The translations under genes were made by a program, and so were the position numbers. The notes beneath the pieces are model-generated. The model made no database searches, had not been told where the DNA came from, and worked only from the letters and a program-made list of their open reading frames with translations. From Trifolium pratense (lineage: Eukaryota > Streptophyta > Magnoliopsida > Fabales > Fabaceae), in assembly GCF_020283565.1 (NCBI RefSeq), contig NC_060063.1:40200635-40264634 (forward strand): a stretch of DNA of 64,000 bases. The letters are read 5' to 3'. This document shows, in pieces, positions 53,513-61,924 of this stretch. How positions within the stretch are numbered: position 1 is the first letter of the stretch; every line of letters begins with the position of its first letter.

Positions 53513-53988
53513 GTGAAAATGGGAATTTTGATGGGTACTGCTAACTTTACAATAGGTACTGCTAACTTTATTTTATGTATTTCTTGGTGTATCTGATCTA
53601 CCTCTCGAGTCTTCAGTCTTCAACCAATGACGATGAATTCAGTATCACAGGACTCAGATAAATACACAAATGCTTAGAGAAATTTATAATGTTTCAAGAT
53701 TTCATCCTTACACAATATACATCCACTCTTGTTCTTTTTGTGTCTCTTAGAATATAATGTTACATAGATATTGTTGTGATAGTTAGACTCTTGCTTCTTT
53801 TCGTAGGTTATCTTATCAATAATCTGAATTTCATTTTTTGTTTAGAGATTTGGGATCTACAAGAAGACGTTTTATGTGTGTTGTATGTTACAGGTGAGAA
53901 CCATTATAAGGAATAGCATTAAGGAGACATTGGATCAATATGATATCTTGATTTCCCCTGCAGCTTCCTTCAGTTGCTTATAAAATTT
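53513..53988 (+). pseudogene. Captured GatA (glutamyl-tRNA(Gln) amidotransferase A) exons, part 1
   Basis: Two exon-like pieces. The first (from 53513, after TTTCAG) reads VKMGILMGT, matching the VK.RILMGTYALS segment of GatA. The second (53894-53988, between ACAG and GTAAGC) reads VRTIIRNSIKETLDQYDILI then SPAA, matching the region before the substrate-binding loop. One extra T in the AAP codon block (about 53965) shifts the frame. GatA is the amidase subunit that makes Gln-tRNA(Gln) in plant organelles. Only a short C-terminal portion is present and the amidase signature with its catalytic Ser/Lys is missing. Confidence 0.75.
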
Positions 53989-54073
53989 GTAAGCATCTGC
54001 ATATCTTTCCTTTTGCATTATTGCATGTTACTACCTGTAGTAGTAATTGTTTCATTGTCTTTGACATTTGCAG

Positions 54074-54123
54074 GTGAAAAGAAAAATGATCCTTTGGCTA
54101 TGTATGCTGGCGACATCATGACT
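54074..54123 (+). pseudogene. Captured GatA exon, part 2
   Basis: Between TTGCAG and GTGAGT the frame reads EKKNDPLAMYAGDIMT, essentially the GEK.DDPLAMYAGDIMTVN motif near the C-terminus of plant and bacterial GatA. Its splice phase agrees with the preceding captured exon, so host intron-exon structure was captured at the DNA level. Confidence 0.8.
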
Positions 54124-54513
54124 GTGAGTATTTTTCTATGTAATGAATTTGTATTTTTCTATGAGACTCATAGTTTAGTGCATTTAGCTAAGTAGTTAAT
54201 GACAGTTGTATACTTTAGTATAGTGAATGAATGATGATAGGAAGACATTTGTATACTTAGTAGTGAATGAATGATGATATATAGGTTGCTGTGCATTTCT
54301 ATTTTGGTTGCTGGTCATTGTTGTGCTTGTTTTTTTGCTGCTGTGCTTGTTTTTTTCCTGCTGTGCATTTCTATTTGGGCACCTTTTTTGGCTCCAGCAG
54401 CTGGTGTATTTTTGTGCTATGCTGGTTCACTAAATGGTTATGCTGATTCATTTACCATACATTAATTAACATATTGTAGTTTACATATGAATTAAGTTAT
54501 TTACATATTGTAG

Positions 54514-54639
54514 GTGTTCAATGATCCCACGGCATTAACAGAGGATGAGCTGTATGATTTGCGAGACCGCTGGGCAACTTGTTTTCTTGAACTATATAAT
54601 CCCGAGGTAGATTATGATGATGCCGACGAGAAAGATTAG
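54514..54639 (+). pseudogene. Terminal exon-like fragment of the CACTA-borne transcript
   Basis: After a TTGTAG acceptor the frame reads VFNDPTALTEDELYDLRDRW and ends EVDYDDADEKD before TAG. Its phase joins the preceding GatA exon. The sequence is not GatA; it may be the tail of a CACTA-encoded protein or of a second captured gene. I cannot name it. Confidence 0.4.
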
Positions 54640-55182
54640 GAGCTAGTTAGGTTTGTGTGAAGTTACAATTGACTAGTTATGATGATGTTTTAATTTGTAC
54701 TTTGGATGGATTAGTATTAATTATTATGATGTTTTGTATTTTGGATTACAATGTGGTTGTACTTTAATGATATTATTACTATATATATATATATATATAT
54801 GTTGAATTTGGCTATGGATGTTGAATTTTAGTATTATGTTCTTGATGCAAGTTATGTTATATTGTTGGCATTGTGGGTTAGATTTTTTTAATAAAAAAAA
54901 AATATTTAAAATATATAAAAAAAAACGCAGGTTTTTAACAAAAAAAAAAGTTAAGATTTCACATCTGGTGGACTTGGTCAGATGTAAAAAGTCCAATTTA
55001 ATTTTAAAAAAATAATATTTGATTTTCGCCTTGGTCAGAGGTAAAAAGTGTTTTTTTACATCTGACTACGCCAGATGTAAAACGTGTATACTTACTAAGT
55101 CTCGTGCGCCTACATCTGAAATTGTTCAGATGTAAAAAGTGGTTTTCGCCAGATGTAAAAAAGCTTTTTTCTACTAGTGTGG

Positions 55183-55251
55183 TGATGTGGTTTCTTTGGA
55201 TATAACATATTGTACCAATGGTGCTAATAGACCATTGGCATTATTTTCGGG
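55183..55251 (+). pseudogene. Tip of the left FAR1 arm and spacer of the inverted duplication
   Basis: After the CACTA element the left-arm reading continues (DVVSLDITYCTNGANRPLAL). The first 31 bp (55183-55213) pair with the right arm. 55214-55251 is the 38-bp spacer, which still encodes the forward copy (TNGANRPLALFSG) and has no counterpart in the right arm. Confidence 0.85.
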
Positions 55252-56499
55252 ACAATATGTTGTATCCAAAGAAACCACATCACCAAAATATCCATAGTCC
55301 AAAATCATTCTTGCATCTGTCCAAAAGACATTTGTAAGTTGTTCTTCACAATCCATTTGATATGCATGGTAAAATGATGGATTTTCCAAATGTTATTTTT
55401 GAAAATATTCCATGAGACTACCAACTTCTCCAAATAACATCCTACACTTTCTTCTTTCTTTTAGATAGTTCTTCGCATATTGCCAAGTATATCCAAGATT
55501 ATCTCTACCTCCAACATGTGCACTCATGAGCTGAAATGAGGCCTTTTGCATCAACCCAGAGTCTTCCGCCATTTCAGTCTCATATGCTTGAACTTCGGAT
55601 ATTTTACGATGTGAGGCTAACATGTGTGTTGTTTCTGGAAGCTGCAAAAGGTGGTTATGAGCTTCTACGAACTCGTGGATTACAAACTTTTCATCCTTTC
55701 TACTAAGTGCAATTCTCGTCGGGCAGTCGGTTCTTGTCTCAGCTTTAGGATTCTTCACCAAGAGCGATGTCGGATTCTTTGTTCGATGACCCTCTTTACA
55801 ACAAACGAATCGGAACGATCTAATATAGCCATCCTTCCTTTTGTTGGTGTATTATTTTCTAACTCCAAAGCCTTTTTCTTTCCCATACGCAGCCCAAAAT
55901 TCCCATGCTTCATTTACACTATCAAATTTCATACCAACACTAGGTGTTGTAACTATTGTCATTGTTTGACTTAACCTGTTAAAATAAAATTATACAGAAC
56001 CAAGATATATCAAAGAAATTGGGTCTTTTATCATCAATAAAAATTAGAACTACATATAGAGGAATATAAAGCAAAATTTTAGAACTAAATGTTCTCATAA
56101 AAGAGATAAACATAAACAGGGGATTCACATTTAGAACTAAATGAAAAGGAATATGAAGCAAATATATGCCAAATATAAACACTAATATGTAAAATTGCAA
56201 CAAAAAAAAGATCAGTTTATGTAAGAAACTTACTTTGTTTTGAGTTGATTTTGAAAGGCTTCATCAATGGAGAAGATTGGTTGAGGTTTACCTTTACCAA
56301 TGGAGAAGAATAAACACCTAATCTCCAAGTAATTTGCCGCCAAAAGCATTGCAGTGCAGTCAAGGGAAATAAAGCAATTTGCCTTTATAAAAAATTGGAA
56401 GACGTGGCGGAATATAGTCCATTGGATATCTAGAAAGGCTTAGATCATATTTGACTGCAGTGACTGTATGATTTTGGTGAATTCACTTGATCCAAATCC
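55252..56499 (-). pseudogene. FAR1/FHY3-type gene, 5' part: right (inverted) arm
   Basis: On the minus strand this repeats leader, first exon, intron, FAR1 domain and linker of the left arm with high identity and no insertions. Differences include a TAA (about 55855) where the left arm has CAA, an intact Arg codon where the left arm has TGA, an about 20-bp insertion near 56440, and scattered substitutions. Protein motifs include FVIHEFVEAHNHLL, AYETEMAEDSGLMQKASFQL, YLKERRKCRMLFGEVGSL and ARMILDYGYFGDVV. Like the left arm it stops before the region corresponding to the MULE core and SWIM finger. It cannot encode a complete FAR1 protein. Confidence 0.92.
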
Positions 56500-57144
56500 A
56501 TAAATAAAAAATGGAATTGAGAGTAAACCATGAGACTTGATATCACTATTCTTTAGTGCACATTGGTCTAGGAAATTGGAGTAAAGTCTTAGTCTAGAGT
56601 AGACACTCAAAAACTACTAGATAATAATACTTTAATGTCTTGAGTACTATTTGTGAGTTTCAAGAAAAAATATGGGACAATTGTATGAACCTTGAAGAGA
56701 CCAAGACAACTTTTCAGAATAATAACAAATAGGCTTAGATGCAGTTTTGCCCCTCCTGTTTTGCTTAACTCGGAATTTTATCCCCCTATTTTAAAATGCG
56801 GATTTTTACCCCCCCCCCCCCCCCTATTTTAATTTTTGTTGGATTTTGCCCCCCTTATCATATTAACTTATGTGGCAGCGCTTATGTGTAATATTGTTTT
56901 CCACATCATTAATATTTATCAATATACTAGTATCTCCACTCGTGCGATGCACGAGCTAATTATGCATAATTATTGTATATTTATTACAAATATATAGAAA
57001 AACATTATATAGAAATTATAAATTTATGAATTTAAAAATAGCAATTTCATTTCAAAATAGTCTAGTTATGTTTTTATGTGGCTTTAAGATGCAATTATGC
57101 ATAGATATTGTGTTTTTATGTGACATCAAAATAGTCCAGTTATA
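56500..57144. other. Spacer with a half MITE and a C16 run
   Basis: 56735-56880 contains repeated TTTTGCCCC(C)/TTTTACCCCC phrases, including a run of 16 C residues (56809-56824), like one arm of the GC-tailed fold-back elements of this region. 56930-57140 is AT-rich. No gene is recognised. Confidence 0.45.
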
Positions 57145-57153
57145 TATAAAATA

Positions 57154-57594
57154 GGGTAAATAGTATTATACCCCCCTGCAAAATAGGCGAGTTTTGCGTT
57201 ACCCCCCTGCAAAATATTTTTTTGAGATTACCCCCCTGCAATGTCAAGATTTTTTGCGTTACCCCCCTGGCTCAACAAGTGGGCATATGACATGGAAGAA
57301 TCTTGACGTGGCATGACACATGGAAATTAATTTATTTTTTATTTATTTTTAATTGCCAACTCATTAATTAATGTGGGTTTTTAATTAAAAAAATGAAAAA
57401 AAAACTTAAAAGTTGTTATATTTTTATGAACTTACTTAAAAGAAAGTTTTTTTTTTTTACTAAAAGTTGTTATTATATATATATATATATAAAAATTCTT
57501 ATATATATATATATATATAATAACTAATAATAGAGTAACCAAAAAAAAATGAAGATGAAAAAAAAACTAATAATAATAATAGTAACCAAAAAAC

Positions 57595-57634
<40 letters not shown>

Positions 57635-57998
57635 TAATAATAATAGAGTAACCAAAAAAAAAAGTTTCTTTAATTAAAAAAATTTCTTTTAAAAAAAAAG
57701 TTTCTTTAAAAAAAAGTTTTTTTTTAAAAAAAAAAGTTTCTTTAAAAAAAAAAAGATTTCTTTAAAAAAAAGTTTCTTTAAAAAAAAAAGTTTTTTTCAT
57801 TTTTTTTAATTAAAAAATAAATTAATTTCCACGTGTCATGCCACGTCAAGATTCGTCCATGTCATATGCCCACTTGTTGAGCCAGGGGGGTAACGCAAGA
57901 AATCTTGACATTGCAGGGGGGTAATCTCAAAAAAATATTTTGCAGGGGGGTAACGCAAAACTCGCCTATTTTGCAGGGGGGTATGACACTATTTACCC
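57154..57998. mobile_element. Mutator-type MITE with perfect 9-bp target duplication
   Basis: The element begins GGGTAAATAGTATTATACCC and ends with the complementary TGACACTATTTACCC. The inverted arms are about 200 bp and carry four spaced TACCCCCCTGCA-type units each. It is flanked by TATAAAATA (57145-57153 and 57999-58007), a perfect 9-bp duplication. The interior is a mosaic of (TA)n, (TAA)n (about 57596-57633) and A/T runs. No transposase is encoded. Confidence 0.93.
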
Positions 57999-58007
57999 TA
58001 TAAAATA

Positions 58008-58517
58008 AATAAAGTATTACTCTCTTTGTTTCTTTTTAATTGTCGTTTTTATCATTGTGCATTATTTATATGATTTATTTTGACCATATGTTTTTAATAA
58101 CATATAAAATCAAATTTTAGCAAATAAGATATTATTCAATTTGTCTCGATGAATATTTTTAAAATATAATTTTTTCATAATTTTTTATAATAAATAATTA
58201 AAATATTAGTGATCAAAATTATGTATTATAACATATTTGCGGTGGTCAAGGTTAGTACCATGATAACTTGATAAGCCATTATACTTAAAGTTAAAATTAA
58301 CATATTTTATAGCACTTTAATTTTTTTGAAAAATGCATAAAAGATGCATAGTATATTTGTTCTGATATCATGTCAAATTTGCACTTGTTAAAAAGTTTAA
58401 AATCGTAATTTTCTATTTGAAGTTGTGTATTTTATGTTAAATGTATAAGTTTTTAATAAATTTTTTTTTCAAAAAAAAAAAAGACTACTTTAGTTTCTTT
58501 AACATGTGCAATATTAA
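58008..58517. other. AT-rich spacer
   Basis: No gene, repeat boundary or RNA was recognised. Confidence 0.5.
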
Positions 58518-58526
58518 ACATGTTAG

Positions 58527-59124
58527 TAGGGGTGCTCGCGGTTCAGTTTGGATCGGTTTTGAGGCAAAAACCCACCTGATCCAAAAAAAATTAATTACGG
58601 TTTGGTTCGGTTTCGGATGATAAATAAAAAAAAACCTGATCTGATCCAATTTTATATGCGGTTTAATTTGGATCGATTTTTGGATATCCAAAATATAAAT
58701 TGTAAATTTATTTTAATAAATATTATAAAAAAACACTAAAAATTAATAGTTTGCCTTTTTTGACAAAATAAACATTAAGTTCGATCTAAAATATAACATC
58801 TAATATATTAAAAATTAATATTTTGGAATGCCAATTATCAATAATATTTGAAACATATCATAAAGTAAAAAATAGACTAACAAATAGTATTAACAAAATT
58901 TAAAATGAAGAAAAAATATGTTAATGTAATATATATTCATACTAATAAAGAGATAAATAAGTATTAAAATATATGTATGTGGTTTGGTTCGGTTTGGATC
59001 GATTTTGAAAAATCAATTCGAAATCTGATCCGATCCAGCGATTTTCACAAAAGGACATCCAAACACATCCAAAAATATTCGATTTTTTGCGATTTACAGT
59101 TTTTAGTTGGATTGATTTGGATTT
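58527..59124. mobile_element. hAT-like non-autonomous element with asymmetric ends
   Basis: It starts TAGGGGTGCTCGCGGTTC, a typical hAT terminus, and contains repeated GGTTTGGTTCGG and GATCGATTTT words at both sides. It is flanked by ACATGTTAG on both sides (58518-58526 and 59125-59133); hAT elements make 8-bp duplications. The right end lacks the complementary CACCCCTA. No transposase is present. Confidence 0.55.
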
Positions 59125-59133
59125 ACATGTTAG

Positions 59134-60168
59134 AGAAACCCTTAAATGTATTCTTTTTATGAAAATTTAGTTGCTTAAAATGATTTTGCTTAAAAAAGTT
59201 AGTTTGTACGAAACTCTTACCAAGGAAAACAATTAAACTTTTTTTTGCATATTGCGAATACACATCTGATATGGATCAAATATCATCTCTATTCACGAAA
59301 AACTAGAACATAATTCTCATTGTAAAAAAAAAGTAAAACTAACAACCAATTTTTAATCAACTCAATTTTTAATCAATTGGTCCATCATCAAGGCAATTCT
59401 TAATCAACCCAGTCTCACGAAATTTAATTGATATTTATGTATATACAAATAAAATTGAAATATAATAATGAAATTAAAATACTTGATGCAAAATCAAACA
59501 TGAAGGCTTTATCATCAGGTTTATTCTGTTGGGTTTTACTTTATATTTTGAAAAGGGTCCAATATGTTGGATATTTGCAACCAAATAAATAGGTTTGTAT
59601 TTGCACAATGAACAATATAATCAGTTAATCACCACTCATCCTTTTTCTCATTGGTCATCTAAAATGGTGGATATGGTAAAGGTGTAAAGCTTCAGAGAAA
59701 AAACATAAAACAGAGCATAAAAAAGATGGTCTAAGCCATAACAACAATGGCAGAATTTGAAAAACAAAATATTAACAGAATGGATACATCATACATACAT
59801 ATAGTAACATTAGGAAAATATGGCACATTTACAAAATATTAGGGAGAAGAAATATTTGGACGCAAATATTAAAAGTCATGACTCTAATGAAGATAAATGC
59901 TTGGCTTATTTCACGTTTACAACATCTTCCACATATACTCATTCAAGATTTGAGAGTTGTGATAATTGGTGATAACTGAATGTACCTTTATTTTTATTAT
60001 ACAGTAGTTGAATGCACTTGAAATGTTGAAATTAAAGGACTTTGGAAATACTATATGCAATAGGTGAAAATATGATACAGTAAATAAATAAAAATAGAGT
60101 GAAAAAAATGAAAGGGTGCATTAATTGTAAATATTGCAGTAAAAGCTAGTTGGTTGCCATTTTAAAAA
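59134..60168. other. AT-rich intergenic DNA
   Basis: No ORF with a recognisable domain, no repeat structure and no RNA gene was found in this interval. Confidence 0.5.
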
Positions 60169-60505
60169 AGGCAAAATTACACTACAGGTCCTTTATCTTA
60201 TTTTTTTGTAACACTTTGGTCCTTTATCTTTTTTTTGTAACACTTTGGTCCTTTATCTTTTTTTTGTAACACTGTAGTCCTTTATTTTTTTTATTTGTAA
60301 CACTTTAGTCCCTTTTTTTGTAACAGTTTGGTCCTTTATCTTTTTTTATTTGTAACACTTTGGTCCTTTATTTTTTATAAATAAATAAGATAAGGACCAA
60401 AGTGTTACAAAAAAAAAATAAAGGATCAAATTGTTACACAAAAAAGATAAATGACCAAATTGTTACAAAAAAATAAGATAAAGGACCTGTAGTGTAATTT
60501 TGCCT
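60169..60505. mobile_element. Fold-back MITE built from a tandem TTTGGTCCTTTATC unit
   Basis: The ends AGGCAAAATTACACTACAGG and CCTGTAGTGTAATTTTGCCT are perfect complements. The left arm holds about six tandem copies of TTTTTGTAACACTTTGGTCC-type units and the right arm four inverted copies. Flanks share TAAAAAA, which may be part of a target duplication but is too simple to be decisive. Non-coding. Confidence 0.8.
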
Positions 60506-60521
60506 AAAAAAAAAACAATGT

Positions 60522-60690
60522 TAACATGAGCACCAAATGTATATGTTAAGAAGATAAATGTGGTAAACATTAAATGTTAAGTTTGTGAATTCAACTCTTT
60601 AAACATTAAATATTTTGTATCATTAAATGCTATATTTCTACTTTTAGGTAGCTTAACATGTGCCCTTGGTGCACATGTTAACATGACCCT
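60522..60690. mobile_element. Small MITE, family shared with 19350-19545
   Basis: The right end CATGTGCCCTTGGTGCACAT, then GTTAACATGACCC, is itself palindromic around CCTTGG. The left end is GTTAACATGAGCACCAAATG. The interior ATTTTGTATCATTAAATGCT is shared with the 19-kb copy. Non-coding. Confidence 0.6.
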
Positions 60691-61132
60691 AAAAAAAAGC
60701 GGTGCAATATTCTAAAGAGGAAAGTGAAGGGGTATGTAGAAGTAAGTAGAATGAATGAAGTTGACATACGAAATTACAATCGTGTCCTTTGTTTTGGCGG
60801 ACAAATATGATTAGCAGTGTATTTTGTTTTAATAAATAAAGGATATACACATATTGTTGCTTATAAGAAAAAAAAATAAACATATTCTTTTGCAATTTTT
60901 TTACAGTGCATTCTTTTAAGCCTACAAATTAGAATGAAAATCACAAATCCTAAACGTAGAAAACCCTAAACGCAAAAAACGCAAACGTAGAAAAGGCAAC
61001 AACTGTTCATCTTCTCATCTCTGCAACCGCTTTCCTTCTCTTCTCACCTTCTCAAACACAACACCTTCTCACTGTGCCGTCCTCACCATTCGCCGATTCT
61101 CCTCACATCTTCGGTGAAAATACAAGACGAAA

Positions 61133-61924
61133 ATGGAGAATAACAAAACCCTCATTCAAGGTTCAAGTTCAATGACGAATGTTAGGTATTTTTTTCTCTC
61201 CAATTTGTGGGTTTACTTTTGATTTTGAAAGTTGTTTTTTACAGAGTTCTGAATATTTAAAGGAAAAGTGGTCCTTGTTTCAGCGAATATAAAAAGGAAA
61301 AGTGGTCCTTGTTTCAGCGAAAACAAATACAGTACCCTACACCTCATGTGTATGAATCTGGTCTTTGATTTTTTAATATTTTTTTGATAAACTGAAGCTG
61401 GTCTTTGATGATAAAAGGAAAACAAATACTTTGCCTCGCCGCCATAGCTTGAGAAGCTATTATGTTATTATTATTTTTTATTTTATTATTACTTTTCTAG
61501 TTATTTTACTTTGCTCTCTGCCTATTGTTTTGTTATGCTATTGTTAACTTTGTTCCCTGCCTATGTGTGTGAGTGGTTGAGTTTTTAGGGGGATTTGGTT
61601 GTTGTCTTGTGTACTTATCCCTATATTTGGTTGTTGAATGCTTGTGAATGTAGGCAGAATGATGATGAGTTGGAGAATGAAGATAGTTATTATATTGCAA
61701 GTGACGAGGAAGACGACGACGATGATGATGGTTACACTGATGATAGTGAACAGGATGAATGTGTGGATTTGAGTGTTGTTTTTCCACCTGAAACATTTTG
61801 CTTGATTGATACTAATGTAGGTGCTATGACAACAAATACTCCCACAACTGCAGCTGATTTTCGATATGAATTTCATGAAGATTCTGATGTTTTACATACT
61901 CCACCAGAGAGTGAAGATGAAGAG
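61133..61924 (+). pseudogene. Two 5' exons of an acidic, possibly MURA-like gene, truncated by an LTR insertion
   Basis: Exon 1 (61133-61185) encodes MENNKTLIQGSSSMTNV plus part of an Arg codon. The intron runs 61186-61653 (GT-AG). Exon 2 starts at 61654 and remains in frame: QNDDELENEDSYYIASDEED, a run of Asp, then FPPETFCLIDTN and FHEDSDVLHTPPESEDEE. The upstream 60960-61130 looks like a CT-rich leader. The long acidic N-terminus ending in a SD.L.TPP.S.DE-type motif resembles the N-terminal part of plant MuDR-type transposases. No DNA-binding or catalytic domain remains, because the gypsy-type LTR begins at 61925 inside the exon. A host gene with an acidic N-terminus is the alternative. Confidence 0.5.

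Larger units (their letters stand above)
51236..55179 (+). mobile_element. CACTA (En/Spm) transposon carrying captured host exons
   Basis: Both ends carry the inverted terminal repeat CACTAGTAGAAAAA, and the element is flanked by the 3-bp duplication TGG (51233-51235 and 55180-55182), as CACTA transposases make. Subterminal regions are rich in ACATCTG/CAGATGT words in both orientations (51265-51390 and 54960-55160), the usual transposase-binding arrangement. Inside is a leader-like region (51600-51890), intron-exon-like pieces and three exons related to GatA. No transposase is recognised, so this is a non-autonomous element with captured gene fragments. Confidence 0.93.

Noticed and set aside
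61544..61876. 110-aa and 87-aa minus-strand ORFs
   Set aside because: Antisense to the acidic exon 2 at 61654-61924, whose splice phase and leader support the plus strand.
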